The position numbers were made by a program, and so were the translations under genes. The notes under the pieces were generated by a model. The model made no database searches and was not told the origin of the DNA. It was given only the letters and a program-made list of their open reading frames with translations. From positions 37,060 through 101,059 of the forward strand of contig NZ_JAOASO010000162.1 in NCBI RefSeq assembly GCF_030158645.1: 64,000 nt of DNA, given 5' to 3'. Positions 1 to 9,810 of this stretch are shown here, in pieces. Origin of the DNA: Hydrogenophaga sp. GTDB lineage: Bacteria; Pseudomonadota; Gammaproteobacteria; Burkholderiales; Burkholderiaceae_C. Positions within the stretch are counted from its first letter, which is position 1. Every line of letters starts with the position of its first letter.

Positions 1-278
1 GCCTCGCCGAGTTCGCGCAGGCGGTTGTTGTACTCCTCCCGGTCGGTGATGTACCAGGTCATGCGCACCATGTGCTGCGGCCCGGCGTCGGCGCAGGTCA
101 GCACGTCTCGGATGTTGAGCAGCGCTTGCCGCGTCTGTGCGATGAAGTCGTCGCTCTCGAATTGCTGGGCGCTGTTCCAGCCGATCTGGCCGCCGACGAA
201 GACGTGGGTGCCGCGTGCGGCGATGCCGTTGGCATAGCCCCTGGGAGTGGCCCAGCCGGGCGGTTGCAGGTGTTTCAT
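1..278 (-). CDS. RidA family protein, C-terminus beyond window
   Basis: RidA (YjgF/YER057c) proteins hydrolyse reactive enamine/imine intermediates to ketones plus ammonia. The visible 92 residues begin MKHLQPPGWATPRGYANG and contain GTHVFVGGQIGW, a typical RidA beta-strand region. The start is the ATG at 276-278, only 10 bases downstream of the CoA ligase stop, so it is the sixth gene of the leftward catabolic operon. A deaminase-type enzyme suits a pathway with an amino-substituted ring such as anthranilate, where breakdown yields an enamine. The conserved C-terminal arginine region is outside the window. Family assignment is firm; the specific substrate is inference. Confidence 0.85.
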   Translation of the reverse strand, partial: MKHLQPPGWATPRGYANGIAARGTHVFVGGQIGWNSAQQFESDDFIAQTRQALLNIRDVLTCADAGPQHMVRMTWYITDREEYNNRLRELGE

Positions 279-288
279 CTGGGTTGTC

Positions 289-1944
289 TCAGTGCTGTTG
301 GATGGCTTGCTGTCTGAGCGCAAAGCGCTGCAGCTTGCCGGTTTCGGTGCGTGGGAGCTGGGTCACAAAGACCACCTCGCGCGGGTACTTGTAGGGCGCC
401 AGGCTGTGCTTCACGTGGTCTTGAAGCACCTTTACCTGCGCGGCGTCGGCAACCTGGCCCGGCTTGAGCACCACGAAGGCCTGCACGATCTGGCCGCGCT
501 CCTCGTCGGGCTTGCCCACCACGCCGCACTCGGCCACGGCCGGGTGCTCCAGCAGGGCGGCTTCCACCTCGGGGCCGGCCACGTTGTAGCCGGCGGTGAT
601 GATCATGTCGTCGGTGCGGGCCTGGTAGAAAAAGTAGCCGTCGGCGTCCATGCGGAAGGCGTCACCAGGGTGGTTCCAGCCGCCTTTCACATAGTTCGTC
701 TGGCGCTCGTCGCCCAGGTAGCGGCAACCGGTGGGGCCGATCACGGCGAGCTTGCCCACTTCGCCCACGGGCAGCGGCTCCCCGGCGTCGTTCACGACCC
801 GCGCCTGGTAGCCCGGCACCACCTGGCCGATGGCACCTCGGCGCACCGACTCGGGCGGCGACGAGATGAAGATGTGGAACATCTCGGTGGCGCCAATGCC
901 GTCGAGCATTTCAAGGCCGGTGGCTTCTTTCCAGAGCTGGCGCGTGGCGTCCGGCAGACCTTCGCCAGCGCTGACGCTGATGCGCAGCTTGCCGATGCCG
1001 TGCACTTGGGCGAAGGCCGCCATCTGGCGGTAGAAGGTGGGTGCGGTGTAGCAAATGGTGGCGCCCACGCGGATCATGAGCTGCACCATGCCCTCGGGCG
1101 TGTAAGGCACCGAAGGGAAATACACCGAGGCGCCCGCCCACATGGGAAACACCAGCAGACCACCCAGGCCGAAGGTGAAGGCCAGCGGCGGCGAGCCCAT
1201 GACGATGTCGTCAGCCGTGGCGCGCAACACGTGGCGCGGCCAGGTTTCGCAGGCGGCGAGCACGTCGCGGTGGGTGTGCACGGCGGCCTTGGGCGTGCCG
1301 GTGGTGCCGGAGGTGAAGGCGAGCAGTGCAGCGTCGGTGGCGGCGGTGGGGCAGGGCGCGCTGTGCACGCATTGGCGACGCGCCATGGCCTCTAGCGAGT
1401 TGGGTGCGTCTGCGTCGGCGGTGTTGAACACCAGCATCGCCATGCCGGCGGTCGATGGGTCGGCGGCGAGCGCGATCTTGAGTTCGTCCTGCAGTTTCAC
1501 GTCGCACAGCGCGAGCACCGGCTGCGCCTTGTCGAGGATGGCGCCCAACTCTCGGGCGCGCAGCAGTGGCATGGTGGCGACCGCGACCAGCCCGGCCTGC
1601 ACCGTGGCCAGCCAGGCCAGCGCCATGGCCACCGAGTTGCCGCCGCGCAGCAGCACGCGGTTGCCTGGCACCAGGCCCAGTTCCACCGTGAAGGCGTTGG
1701 CCAAGCGGTTCACCTCAAGCTGGGCCTGCGCATAGGTCAGGGTGCGATCGTCGCTGCGAAACAGCGGACGGTCGCCGTGGCCCGCCGCGAAGGCGCGATC
1801 AAACAGCGTCTGCACGGCGTTGACCTGAGCCGGGAACTGCAGCTCGGGGCGGTCAAAGCGCAGCTCGGGCCACTGCTCGGGCGGCGGCAGGCGGTCGTGC
1901 ACGAAGGGGTCGACCTGGGCGGAAGGGACGGCGATGGGTTTCAT
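289..1944 (-). CDS. 2-aminobenzoate-CoA ligase-like AMP-dependent synthetase
   Basis: This 551-aa cytosolic ANL-superfamily enzyme should activate an aromatic acid to its CoA thioester using ATP. The P-loop TSGTTGTPK lies at residues 211-219, with the [12 protein letters not shown] core motif, [20 protein letters not shown] further on, and the C-terminal lysine in PRTETGKLQ (about K537). Length and the ATEMFHIF motif are those of the benzoate/2-aminobenzoate-CoA ligase group rather than fatty-acid ligases. It overlaps the upstream acyl-CoA dehydrogenase by 4 bases (ATGA). With a salicylyl/2-aminobenzoyl-CoA monooxygenase fusion in the same operon, anthranilate is the likeliest substrate; salicylate or benzoate cannot be excluded. 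Confidence 0.8.
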   Translation of the reverse strand: MKPIAVPSAQVDPFVHDRLPPPEQWPELRFDRPELQFPAQVNAVQTLFDRAFAAGHGDRPLFRSDDRTLTYAQAQLEVNRLANAFTVELGLVPGNRVLLRGGNSVAMALAWLATVQAGLVAVATMPLLRARELGAILDKAQPVLALCDVKLQDELKIALAADPSTAGMAMLVFNTADADAPNSLEAMARRQCVHSAPCPTAATDAALLAFTSGTTGTPKAAVHTHRDVLAACETWPRHVLRATADDIVMGSPPLAFTFGLGGLLVFPMWAGASVYFPSVPYTPEGMVQLMIRVGATICYTAPTFYRQMAAFAQVHGIGKLRISVSAGEGLPDATRQLWKEATGLEMLDGIGATEMFHIFISSPPESVRRGAIGQVVPGYQARVVNDAGEPLPVGEVGKLAVIGPTGCRYLGDERQTNYVKGGWNHPGDAFRMDADGYFFYQARTDDMIITAGYNVAGPEVEAALLEHPAVAECGVVGKPDEERGQIVQAFVVLKPGQVADAAQVKVLQDHVKHSLAPYKYPREVVFVTQLPRTETGKLQRFALRQQAIQQH

Positions 1945-3137
1945 TTCAAGGTCGCTTTTCCAAGGATCAGCAACTGCACCTCACTGGCGCCCTCGTAGAT
2001 GCGCAGCGAGCGGATGTCGCGGTAGAGGCTCTCCACCTTCTGGCCCACCTGCACGCCACGCCCGCCGAACATCTGCAGTGCCATGTCGATCACGCGCTGC
2101 GCGTTCTCGGTGGCGGTGAGCTTGGCGGCGGCGGCCGCCGTGGTGTAAGCCGGTGTGCCCATGCCCTGGGTGGTGCTGCAGTCGCGCTGCCAGGCCGCGC
2201 GGTAGGTGAGCAGGGCGGCGGCGTCGACGAGGGCGCTCATCTCGCCCAGGCGGGCCTGCGTGAGCTGGAAGTCGGCCAGGGTCTGGCCGAACATCTTGCG
2301 GTGCTTGGCCTGCGCCACGGCCTCGGCCAACGCGCGGCGCGCCATGCCCAGCGCGGCGGCCGCCACCGAGGCGCGGAAGATGTCCAGCGTCTGCATGGCG
2401 AGCTTGAAACCGCCGTGCAGCGGGCCGACCATGGCGTCGCTGCCGAGCGCACAGTCGGCCAACCGCAGCGTGGCCAGCGGGTGCGGCGCCATCACGTGGA
2501 TGTGTTCGCTGCTGTCCAGTCCGGGGGCTCCCGCGTCAACGATGAAGGCGCTGATGCCGCGCGCACCGGCCTGCGGGTCGGTCTTGGCGAACACCACATA
2601 AAAGTCGGCCAGGTCGCCGTTGCTGATCCAGGTCTTGGTGCCGTTGAGCAGCCAGCCGCTGGTGGTCTGCACGGCCTGTGTGGCCATGGCCGCCACATCG
2701 GAGCCGGCGTCGGGCTCGCTGAGCGCGAAGGCCGCGATCTTCTGGCCGCTGGCCACGGCGTTGAGGTATTTCGCCTGCTGCGCCGGTGTGCCGGCGAGCG
2801 TGATCACGCCGCTGCCCAGACCCTGCATGGCGAACGCGAAGTCGGCCAGGGGCGAATGAAAGGCGAGCGTCTCGCGCAGGATCACCAGCGAGCGCGAATC
2901 CAGCGCGGGCAACTCGCCGCCGTGCGCGGCCGGCACGCAGTAGCGCAACCAGCCCGCATCACCCAGGCGCGCCACCCAGTCTTTGCACGCAGCGCGGTCG
3001 TCGCTCTCGTTCACGTCTTGCAGCGCGGCCCAGTCGGCCAGACGCGGCGCCATGGCGCGGTGGTGCGCGTCGAAGAAGGGCAGTTCCCACTGCGATTGCG
3101 GTGGGTGCATGCCGTGGGGGTGTTCGAAGGCGACCAT
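1941..3137 (-). CDS. Acyl-CoA dehydrogenase family protein
   Basis: This is a 398-aa flavoprotein that introduces a double bond into an acyl-CoA or alicyclic-CoA thioester, passing electrons to [15 protein letters not shown] is the FAD/substrate loop, [17 protein letters not shown] the middle beta domain, and [10 protein letters not shown] near the C-terminus is the usual helix of the family. I chose the ATG at 3135-3137 because GGGAGA sits just upstream and it lies 2 bases after the enoyl-CoA hydratase stop; the longer open frame lacks homology. In this operon it probably acts in the beta-oxidation-like steps after dearomatisation of the ring. Confidence 0.85.
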   Translation of the reverse strand: MVAFEHPHGMHPPQSQWELPFFDAHHRAMAPRLADWAALQDVNESDDRAACKDWVARLGDAGWLRYCVPAAHGGELPALDSRSLVILRETLAFHSPLADFAFAMQGLGSGVITLAGTPAQQAKYLNAVASGQKIAAFALSEPDAGSDVAAMATQAVQTTSGWLLNGTKTWISNGDLADFYVVFAKTDPQAGARGISAFIVDAGAPGLDSSEHIHVMAPHPLATLRLADCALGSDAMVGPLHGGFKLAMQTLDIFRASVAAAALGMARRALAEAVAQAKHRKMFGQTLADFQLTQARLGEMSALVDAAALLTYRAAWQRDCSTTQGMGTPAYTTAAAAAKLTATENAQRVIDMALQMFGGRGVQVGQKVESLYRDIRSLRIYEGASEVQLLILGKATLK

Positions 3138-3139
3138 GT

Positions 3140-3994
3140 TCAGTCTCCCTGGAACTCTGGGCGTTGTTTGGCCGCGAACGCTTCGTAGGCGCGCTTGAAA
3201 TCCTGCGTCTGCATGCAGATGGCCTGTGCCTGCGCTTCGGCCTCGATCGCCTGGTCCAGCGTCATGGCCCACTCCTGGTGCAGCATGGTCTTGGTCATGC
3301 CGTGTGCGAAGGTGGGGCCTTGCGCGAGCTGGGCGGCGAGCTGGTGCGCGGCGGTCAGCAGCGCGGCGTTCTCGTGCAGCGCGTTGAAGAAGCCCCAGGC
3401 GTGGCCCTCTTGCGCGGTCATGGCGCGGCCGGTGAACAGCAGTTCGCTGGCGCGGCCCTGGCCGATCATGCGCGGCAGCAGCGCGCAGGCACCCATGTCG
3501 GCACCGGCGAGGCCCACGCGGGTGAACAGGAAGGCCACCGTGGCTTGGGGCGTGCCCAGGCGCAGGTCGGAAGCCAGCGCCATCATGGCGCCGGCGCCGG
3601 CGCACACGCCATCCAGCGCGGCCACGATGGGCTGCGGGCAGGCGCGCATGGCGCTCACCAGCGCACCCGTCATGCGGGTGAAGGCCAGCAGCTCGGGCAT
3701 GGTCATCCGGGTGAGCGGGCCGATGATCTCGTGCACGTCACCGCCCGAGCAGAAGTTGTCGCCCGCGCCGGTGAGCACCACGGCCTTGATGTCGGTGCTT
3801 TTCTGCAGCGCCAGGAACCAGTCGCGCAGCTCGGCGTACGACTCGAAGGTCAGCGGGTTCTTGCGCTCGGGCCGGTTGAGTGTGACGGTGGCCACGCCGC
3901 CGTTCACGCTGAGCGCGAAGTGGCTGGGGCGGGCATCGGCCATGGCGGTGTACTGGCCGCGCATGGGGTTGTGGTCGGGGATGGGGTGTTTCAT
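3140..3994 (-). CDS. Enoyl-CoA hydratase/isomerase family protein
   Basis: A 284-aa crotonase-fold enzyme. [11 protein letters not shown] forms the oxyanion-hole loop and [19 protein letters not shown] the second conserved helix region. The usual pair of catalytic glutamates is not clearly present: the second region reads [18 protein letters not shown], so it may be an isomerase or ring hydrolase rather than a simple hydratase. It overlaps the MarR gene by 4 bases upstream and sits 2 bases from the dehydrogenase downstream. In this operon it would process a ring-derived CoA thioester. Confidence 0.82.
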   Translation of the reverse strand: MKHPIPDHNPMRGQYTAMADARPSHFALSVNGGVATVTLNRPERKNPLTFESYAELRDWFLALQKSTDIKAVVLTGAGDNFCSGGDVHEIIGPLTRMTMPELLAFTRMTGALVSAMRACPQPIVAALDGVCAGAGAMMALASDLRLGTPQATVAFLFTRVGLAGADMGACALLPRMIGQGRASELLFTGRAMTAQEGHAWGFFNALHENAALLTAAHQLAAQLAQGPTFAHGMTKTMLHQEWAMTLDQAIEAEAQAQAICMQTQDFKRAYEAFAAKQRPEFQGD

Positions 3995-4485
3995 GCTTCG
4001 ATGCGCTGGTTGATATCGAGTTGATGCGCTTTCACCTTGCCCAGCAGCTTGTGCAGGCTCTCCAGGTCGCGCGGGCTCAGGCCTTCAAAGGCGTCCACGA
4101 TCCAGGCCTCGTGCTGGCGCGCCATCTCGGCGAAGGTGGTGCGGCCAAGATCGGTGAGCGCCACGCGAAAGGCACGGCGGTCGCCGTCGACGTCCAGCCG
4201 CTCCACCAGGCCTTCGTTGACGAGCTGGTCGGTGATGCCGGTCACGTTGCCACCGGTGACCATGAGCCGGTGAGACAGCTCCTTCATCTTCAAACCCTCG
4301 GGATGGCGCTCCAGCTGGGCCATGAGGTCGAAGCGCGGCAGCGTGGTGTCGAACTGCTCGCGCAGGCCGGCGCGCACGCGCTTTTCGATCAGCTGCGAGC
4401 AGGTCAGCAGGCGCAGCCACAGGCGCAGCTCGTGCGCGTGTTCGCTGTGGGCGCGGGCTTCAAGATCCAGCGGAGAGGTGTTCAT
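3991..4485 (-). CDS. MarR family transcriptional regulator
   Basis: A 164-aa winged-helix regulator. The HTH lies around [30 protein letters not shown], followed by the wing [18 protein letters not shown]. It is embedded inside the operon: its ATG at 4483-4485 overlaps the stop of the monooxygenase/reductase gene (ATGA) and its own stop overlaps the next start. Regulators of this kind in aromatic-acid operons are usually repressors released by a CoA thioester or the free acid. Here it would control its own operon from the region upstream of 6839; ligand and operator are not known. Confidence 0.88.
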   Translation of the reverse strand: MNTSPLDLEARAHSEHAHELRLWLRLLTCSQLIEKRVRAGLREQFDTTLPRFDLMAQLERHPEGLKMKELSHRLMVTGGNVTGITDQLVNEGLVERLDVDGDRRAFRVALTDLGRTTFAEMARQHEAWIVDAFEGLSPRDLESLHKLLGKVKAHQLDINQRIEA

Positions 4486-6839
4486 GGTGTGTTCGCGTTG
4501 AGGGCTTGCTGGCGCGCGGTCTCGCGGTAGAGCTGGTCGCGCCCGCTCTCGTAGGGGTGCGGCCACCGCAGCGCACGGGTCTGCAGCTTGGCGGCTTCGT
4601 GCAGCGTCCAGGCCGGGTCGGCCAGGTGCGGGCGGGCCACGGCGCAGAGGTCGGCGCGGCCGGCGGCGATGATGCTGTTGGCGTGGTCGGCTTCTTGAAT
4701 AGCTCCCACCGCCATGGTGAGGATGCCGGCCTCGTTGCGCACGCGGTCGGCGAACGGGGTCTGGTACATGCGGCCGTAGACCGGCTTGGCCTGGCGCGTG
4801 GTCTGGCCCGAGGACACGTCGATCACGTCGCAGCCGGCGGCCTTGAACAGCCGGGCGATGGCCACCGCGTCGTCGGGTGTGTTGCCACCGGGTGCCCAGT
4901 CGTGCGCGGAGATGCGCACGCTCATGGGCCTCTCAGTCGGCCACGCGGCGCGCAGGGCGGTGAAGACCTCCAGCGGATAGCGGCAGCGGTTCTCCAGTGA
5001 ACCGCCGTACTCGTCGGTGCGCAGGTTGGTCAGCGGGCAGATGAAGGCCGAGAGCAGGTAGCCGTGGGCCGCGTGCAGTTCGAGCCAGTCGAAGCCGGCG
5101 GCGGCGGCGCGCTGCGTCGATTCGACGAAGGCCGCCATGAGTGCGTCCATGTCGGCGCGGGTCATGGCGCGGGGCACCTGGTTCTGTTCGCCATAGGGCA
5201 CGGCGCTGGCCGAGATCAGGGGCCAGTTGCCGCTCTCCAGCGGTTCGTCGATGCGCTCCCACCCCAGTTGCGTGGAACCCTTGGGGCCGCTGTGGCCGAG
5301 CTGGATGCCGATATGGGCATGGCTGGCATGGGCGAAGTCCACGATGCGCTTGAACCCGGCTTGCTGCGCGTCGTTCCACAGGCCGGGGCAGCCGGGTGTG
5401 ATGCGGCCCTCGGGCGTGGGGCTGGTCATCTCCACCATCACCAGCGCGGCACCGCCGAGCGCGCGCGCGCCCAGGTGCACCAGGTGGTAGTCGCCCACCG
5501 CACCGTCCACCGCGCTGTATTGCGCCATGGGCGAGACGACGATGCGGTTCTTCAGCGTGAGGCCGCGCACCGTGAGCGGCAGCAGCATGGGCGGTGTGGG
5601 GTGTTTTTTTGCCGGCGTGCCGGGCTTGGCCTGTGCTTCCAGCCAGGCCTCATAGCCTTCCAGCCAGGCCGGATCGCGCAGGCGCAAATTCTCGTGGCTG
5701 ATGCGCTGGCTGCGCGTGAGCAGCGAGTAGGCGAACTGCTCGACCTCCATGCCGGTGTAGCGGTCCACGTTCTCGAACCACTCGGTGGAGTTGCGCGCGG
5801 CGTTCTGGATCTTGAGCACTTCCACGCTGCGGCGCGCCTCGTAGCCCTGCAACACCTCGGCCACATCGGCGTTGGCGTGGCGCGTGAATTCGTTGGCCAG
5901 GTCGATCGCGTCTTCGAGCGCGAGCTTGGTGCCGCTGCCGATGGAGAAGTGGGCGGTGTGGGCAGCGTCGCCCATGAGCACGACGGGTATCTGGCGACCT
6001 GCCACCTCGATTCGGTGTACCCATGTTTTGCAGATCACGCGAGGAAAGCGGATCCAGTTGGCCGAGCCGCGCAGGTGCTGCGCGTTGCTGATGAGCGCGT
6101 GGCCCTCCAGCCGCTCGGCGAACAGCTTCTCGCAAAACGCCACGCCTTCTGCCTGCTCCATCTGGTCGATGCCGTGTGCCTTCCACACCGCTTCGGGTGT
6201 TTCCACGATGAAGGTCGAGGTCTCGCCGTCGAACTTGTAGGCGTGCGCCTGGAACCAGCCGTGCTCGGTCTGCACGAAATCGAAGGTGAAGGCGTCAAAG
6301 GTCTTCTTGGTGCCGAGCCAGACAAAGCGGCATTCGCGCGTGTCGATGTCGGGTTGGAAGGTCTCGGCGTAGCGGGTGCGGATGCGGCTGTTGAGGCCGT
6401 CGCTGGCGATCACGAGATCGGCGTTGTACTGGGCGGCTAGGGCCTGGTCGTCGGCCACGTCGGTCTCGAACACCAGATTCACACCGAGGGCGAGGCAACG
6501 GTCCTGCAGGATGTTGAGCAGCTTCTTGCGGCCGATGCCGCAGAAGCCGTGGCCGCCTGAGCGCACGCGCCCGCCCTTGTAGAAGACCTCGATGTCGTCC
6601 CAGTGGTTGAAGGCTTCGCCGATCAGCGAGGCCGACTCCGGGTCGGCCTCGCGCAGGTTGCCCAGCGTCTGGTCGGAGAGCACGACGCCCCAGCCGAAGG
6701 TGTCAAAGGGTCGGTTGCGTTCGACCACCGTCACGGTGAGCGAGGGATCGCGTCGCTTCATCAGCAGGGCGAAGTAAAGGCCGGCCGGGCCCCCGCCGAT
6801 GCACAGGATGCGTTGGAGTGCCGAGTCTGGAGTGTTCAT
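4482..6839 (-). CDS. Bifunctional 2-aminobenzoyl-CoA/salicylyl-CoA monooxygenase-reductase
   Basis: A 785-aa two-domain flavoprotein. The N-terminal ~400 residues are an FAD aromatic hydroxylase: GGGPAGLYF near residue 15 binds FAD and [26 protein letters not shown] is the second FAD motif. From about residue 410 an Old Yellow Enzyme (FMN) barrel follows, with [44 protein letters not shown] and [13 protein letters not shown]. This fusion is known for anthraniloyl-CoA (2-aminobenzoyl-CoA) monooxygenase/reductase and is also annotated as salicylyl-CoA 5-hydroxylase/oxidoreductase. It is the first gene of the operon, so it is the committing hydroxylation/reduction step. The ligase and RidA nearby favour 2-aminobenzoyl-CoA. 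Confidence 0.88.
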   Translation of the reverse strand: MNTPDSALQRILCIGGGPAGLYFALLMKRRDPSLTVTVVERNRPFDTFGWGVVLSDQTLGNLREADPESASLIGEAFNHWDDIEVFYKGGRVRSGGHGFCGIGRKKLLNILQDRCLALGVNLVFETDVADDQALAAQYNADLVIASDGLNSRIRTRYAETFQPDIDTRECRFVWLGTKKTFDAFTFDFVQTEHGWFQAHAYKFDGETSTFIVETPEAVWKAHGIDQMEQAEGVAFCEKLFAERLEGHALISNAQHLRGSANWIRFPRVICKTWVHRIEVAGRQIPVVLMGDAAHTAHFSIGSGTKLALEDAIDLANEFTRHANADVAEVLQGYEARRSVEVLKIQNAARNSTEWFENVDRYTGMEVEQFAYSLLTRSQRISHENLRLRDPAWLEGYEAWLEAQAKPGTPAKKHPTPPMLLPLTVRGLTLKNRIVVSPMAQYSAVDGAVGDYHLVHLGARALGGAALVMVEMTSPTPEGRITPGCPGLWNDAQQAGFKRIVDFAHASHAHIGIQLGHSGPKGSTQLGWERIDEPLESGNWPLISASAVPYGEQNQVPRAMTRADMDALMAAFVESTQRAAAAGFDWLELHAAHGYLLSAFICPLTNLRTDEYGGSLENRCRYPLEVFTALRAAWPTERPMSVRISAHDWAPGGNTPDDAVAIARLFKAAGCDVIDVSSGQTTRQAKPVYGRMYQTPFADRVRNEAGILTMAVGAIQEADHANSIIAAGRADLCAVARPHLADPAWTLHEAAKLQTRALRWPHPYESGRDQLYRETARQQALNANTP

Positions 6840-6847
6840 GCCTAATT

Positions 6848-6875
6848 AGTTTAGACTTGAAATATTCAGCATCAA
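6848..6875 (-). promoter_or_regulatory. Candidate sigma-70 promoter of the catabolic operon
   Basis: Reading leftwards, TTGATG (6870-6875) and TAAACT (6848-6853) are separated by 16 bases and lie immediately before the ATG at 6839, in an AT-rich patch that stands out from its surroundings. If this is the promoter, transcription would start almost at the ATG, giving a very short or leaderless message; no good Shine-Dalgarno sequence precedes that ATG. A CCGAC-N8-GTCGG inverted repeat at 6894-6911 could be a regulator site. Each hexamer matches consensus at only 4 of 6 positions. Confidence 0.3.
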
Positions 6876-6957
6876 TCGGGTTTACCCGCATCGCCGACGT
6901 ACCCCAGTCGGTATGGAGTACGCTGGTGCAACAACGAAACCCATTCAAGGAGACAAC

Positions 6958-7284
6958 ATGTCCCTGTACCGATTCAAATCCCGCGAAACCGGCGACCTGG
7001 TGATGCTGGAGCAGCACGGCAAGCGTCTCCTCGAAATTCTTGGCAAGGACCCCTCGGGCCCCGGCCTGGTGATGCACCAGCAGATGCCCGCCGCCATGCA
7101 ATCGATCCGCGACGCCATCGTGACCGAAGAGGCCGATCAGAAGAAGCAGATCGAGGAAGCCGCGGCCCGCGGCGACGTGGCGCCGGTGTTCGATTCGGTG
7201 AGCCTGCGCATGCGCAGCGCGCCATTCATCGAGATGCTGGAGCGCTGCGAAAAAGCCGGGGTCGATATCGTCTGGGGGGTCTAG
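6958..7284 (+). CDS. DUF1840 domain-containing protein
   Basis: A 108-aa protein beginning MSLYRFKSRETGDLVMLEQHG, the signature start of DUF1840, small soluble proteins of unknown function common in Betaproteobacteria. I chose the ATG at 6958 because AAGGAGA lies 5 bases upstream at 6947-6953; a longer frame from 6913 lacks such a site. The sequence is soluble and largely helical, without a signal peptide or membrane segment. It is transcribed away from the catabolic operon and followed by a repeat-rich spacer, so it looks like a single-gene unit. Confidence 0.8.
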   Translation: MSLYRFKSRETGDLVMLEQHGKRLLEILGKDPSGPGLVMHQQMPAAMQSIRDAIVTEEADQKKQIEEAAARGDVAPVFDSVSLRMRSAPFIEMLERCEKAGVDIVWGV

Positions 7285-7315
7285 AAGAAGCACTCCCCGC
7301 TAGGAAAGAAGCGCC

Positions 7316-7560
7316 CCCCGCGCGGCTTCGCCGCTCCCCCCTCTCTCGCCTTCGGCGGGAGGGGGGCGACACCTGGGGCCGGCGGAGCCGGACCCTCGGT
7401 GTCCCTGGGGTGGGGCACGCGCGCCGGAGCGCTTGTGTGTGTCGACAGTGGGTGGCGATGCTCTGCTCCGAAGCGCGATGGCCGAACCCAGGATGCCGCG
7501 GAACCGGCTCCGCCGGGCCGCAGGCATCGCCCCCTTCAGGGGGGCGCGCGAAGCGCGGCA
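7316..7560. repeat. GC-rich composite palindromic intergenic repeat
   Basis: The 280-base spacer 7285-7564 holds no credible gene but several hairpins. A C-rich tract at about 7335-7349 pairs with GGCGGGAGGGGGG at 7354-7366. CCGGCGGAGCCGG at 7379-7391 is the exact reverse complement of CCGGCTCCGCCGG at 7504-7516, and C5-TTCA-G6 lies at 7530-7544 followed by GCGC-GAA-GCGC. Spacer elements of this look are frequent in Comamonadaceae genomes, from memory. No U-tract follows, so a terminator role for the flanking gene is uncertain. Confidence 0.55.
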
Positions 7561-7564
7561 GGGG

Positions 7565-8557
7565 TCAGTCGACTTTTGCGCCGGACGCCTTCACCACCGG
7601 CGCCCACTTCGCAATCTCGGCTTCGATCAGCTTGCTGAATTCCTGCGGCGTGTTGCCGCTGGGGATCGCGCCCTGGCCCAGCAGGCGTTCCTTCACCGCG
7701 GGCAGACCCAGTGCCTTGGCGGTTTCCTGTTGCAGGCGGTTCACCACCTCCGGCGGCGTGCCGGCGGGCGCGAGCAGGCCGAACCAGGAGCTGGCTTCAA
7801 AGCCGGCGAGTGCGCCGGCCTCGGCCACGGTGGGGGTGTCGGGCAGGGCGCTGGAGCGCACGGCACTGGTCACGGCAAAGGCCTTCAAGCCGCCCGATTG
7901 GATGTGCGGCATGGCCGAGGGCAGGTTGTCGAACATCACGTCCACCGCACCCACCAGCAGGTCGGTGATGGCCGGGCCGGAGCCGCGGTAGGGGATGTGC
8001 GTCATGAAGATGCCGGTGCGCGACTTGAACAGCTCGCCCGCCAGGTGGATGGACGTGCCGTTGCCGCTGGAGGCCATGTTGAGTTTGCCGGGGCGGGACT
8101 TGGCGTACTTCACGAAGTCGGCCACGTTGTTGATGCCCAGTTCCTGCGCGCGCTTGGTGTTCATCACCATCACGTTGGGCACGCCGGCCACCAGCGTGAT
8201 GGGGGCAAAGTCTTTCTGCGGGTCGTAGGGCAGCTTGGAGTACAGCGACTTGTTGATGCCGTGCGTGCCCACGGTGCCCATGAGCAGGGTGTAGCCGTCG
8301 TTGGGTGACTTGGCCACCAGGTCGGCGCCGATGTTGCCGCCTGCGCCCGCGCGGTTGTCCACCACCACGGGCTGCCCCAGCACCTTGCTCAGTTCGGGCG
8401 CGAGCGTGCGCGCCAGGATGTCGGTGGTGCCGCCGGGTGCAAACGGCACCACGATGCGGATCGGTTTGCTGGGCCATGCAGCTTGCGCGGCCACCAGAGA
8501 GGGGAGGGCGGTGGCAGCGGCAGCGAGGGCAATGAGGGTGCGGCGGGAAAGCTTCAT
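7565..8557 (-). CDS. Bug-family tripartite tricarboxylate transporter substrate-binding protein
   Basis: A 330-aa periplasmic receptor. It has a Sec signal peptide ([26 protein letters not shown]) followed by [23 protein letters not shown], the typical Bug N-terminus, then [24 protein letters not shown] and the [16 protein letters not shown] segment. Bug proteins bind carboxylates or other small solutes. No TctA/TctB membrane subunits are nearby, as is common for the many orphan Bug genes in Burkholderiales. It is separated from the second Bug gene by a clear terminator, so the two are not one operon. The ligand is unknown. Confidence 0.9.
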   Translation of the reverse strand: MKLSRRTLIALAAAATALPSLVAAQAAWPSKPIRIVVPFAPGGTTDILARTLAPELSKVLGQPVVVDNRAGAGGNIGADLVAKSPNDGYTLLMGTVGTHGINKSLYSKLPYDPQKDFAPITLVAGVPNVMVMNTKRAQELGINNVADFVKYAKSRPGKLNMASSGNGTSIHLAGELFKSRTGIFMTHIPYRGSGPAITDLLVGAVDVMFDNLPSAMPHIQSGGLKAFAVTSAVRSSALPDTPTVAEAGALAGFEASSWFGLLAPAGTPPEVVNRLQQETAKALGLPAVKERLLGQGAIPSGNTPQEFSKLIEAEIAKWAPVVKASGAKVD

Positions 8558-8645
8558 GGTTGTCTCCTGTTGTGGTTGTGCTGGTCAATGTAGCGGCTTC
8601 GGGCGCTGCGCAGTGCCTGTGGGCGACACACGCATGGCCCAAACA

Positions 8646-8673
8646 AATACAGCCCGCGCGGGCGGGCTGTATT
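8646..8673 (-). terminator. Intrinsic terminator of the second Bug gene
   Basis: A perfect 12-bp stem (AATACAGCCCGC / GCGGGCTGTATT) with a 4-base loop lies 16 bases beyond the stop of the gene at 8690-9673. Read leftwards it is followed by TGTTTGGG, a short T-rich stretch. Confidence 0.8.
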
Positions 8674-8689
8674 CAGGGTTGCGCAAGGC

Positions 8690-9673
8690 TCAGTCGGCGA
8701 ACTGGCCGGCGGCGTCGATCGCGGTCTTGAGCTTGGTGATCTCGTTGGCCACAAACGCCTTGTGACCGGCGGGGGTCACGCGGTTGTCGTTCACGACGAT
8801 GGCGCCCAGATCTTCCTGGCTCTTGATGAACTCGGGGTCCTTCAGGGCCACTTGCAGCGCGTCGTTGAGCTTCTTGGTCACGTCGGCTGGCGTGCCCTTC
8901 GGTGCGTACAGGCCGTGCCAGATGGTCAGGTTGAAGCCCTTCAGGCCCATTTCCTGCAGCGACGGGTAGTCCTTGAGCAGCTTGTGGTTGTCCAGGCGCT
9001 TGGCGGTCGTCACGGCGAAGGCCTTCACGCGGCCGCCCTCGATCTGCGAGGTGGTGTTGGTGGTCTGGTCACACATCACGTCGACCTGCCCGCCGATCAG
9101 GTCGTTCATGGCCGGGCCGGTGCCGCGGTAGGCAATGGTGGTCATGGACTTGTCGAGCTTCACCGCCGATTGCCACATCAGACCGCAGATGTGCGAAGCG
9201 GAACCCAGGCCGGCGTGCGCCAGGTTGAGCTTGCCGCCGTTGGCGCGGATGTAGGCCTCGAAGTCGCGGTACGTGTTGGCGTTGAGCTTGTTGGTGCCCA
9301 GCAGCGTCATCGGCACGTCGTTGATCATGCCGAGGTACTCAAAGTCTTCGAGCGGCTTGAACTGCTGTTTGCGGTACAGGCTGGTGGTGGCGGCCATGCC
9401 GATGTGCCACACGAGCAGGGTGTAGCCGTCCGGGTTGGCGCGGGCCACCTTGGTGCCGGCGATCGTGCCACCAGCGCCGGCTGCGTTTTCCACCACGATG
9501 TTGGCGCCGCCCAGGGGCTTGCGCATGGCTTCGGCCAGACGACGGGCCACCAGATCGGTTGGGCCGCCGGCGGCGAAGGGCACCACGAAAGTGATGGGCT
9601 TGGCCGGGAAGGCCTGAGCAAAGGCGCCGACCGAGACGGTGGCTGCCAGAGCGACGGCGAGCAGTTTTTTCAT
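8690..9673 (-). CDS. Bug-family tripartite tricarboxylate transporter substrate-binding protein
   Basis: A 327-aa periplasmic receptor with signal peptide MKKLLAVALAATVSVGAFAQA and the family block FPAKPITFVVPFAAGGPTDLVAR, then AGAGGTIAGTKVARANPDGYTLL and MNDLIGGQVDVMCDQTTN. It is clearly diverged from the neighbouring Bug protein, so it probably binds a different solute. Its gene follows the PaaK-like ligase on the same strand with a 137-base gap and ends at a strong terminator. Location between an aromatic-acid operon and an ABC uptake unit suggests carboxylate uptake, but no ligand can be read from sequence. Confidence 0.9.
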   Translation of the reverse strand: MKKLLAVALAATVSVGAFAQAFPAKPITFVVPFAAGGPTDLVARRLAEAMRKPLGGANIVVENAAGAGGTIAGTKVARANPDGYTLLVWHIGMAATTSLYRKQQFKPLEDFEYLGMINDVPMTLLGTNKLNANTYRDFEAYIRANGGKLNLAHAGLGSASHICGLMWQSAVKLDKSMTTIAYRGTGPAMNDLIGGQVDVMCDQTTNTTSQIEGGRVKAFAVTTAKRLDNHKLLKDYPSLQEMGLKGFNLTIWHGLYAPKGTPADVTKKLNDALQVALKDPEFIKSQEDLGAIVVNDNRVTPAGHKAFVANEITKLKTAIDAAGQFAD

Positions 9674-9810
9674 GGGATCTCCAACGGGGGTTAAGTACCC
9701 ACGATGGTATCCCCCATGCGACAGCAGGAAATCGCGGAAATTACTTAGCCCGGTGCATGGGAAAACCCTTTGCTGCGCCGCAGCGAGAAGCGCTGGGGAC
9801 GACTTCGGTA

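Noticed and set aside
247..1395. Long plus-strand open frame opposite the CoA ligase gene
   Set aside because: It is the antisense shadow of a high-GC gene, rich in His/Ala/Gly/Arg with no recognisable motif or ribosome-binding site. Similar long shadows at 14620-16485, 16353-18341, 20022-21887, 21884-23668 and 44140-45864 were dropped for the same reason.
7285..7564. Short protein-coding frames in the repeat-rich spacer
   Set aside because: Frames there follow the palindromic repeat, lack ribosome-binding sites and have Arg/Pro/Gly-rich composition; treated as repeat DNA.
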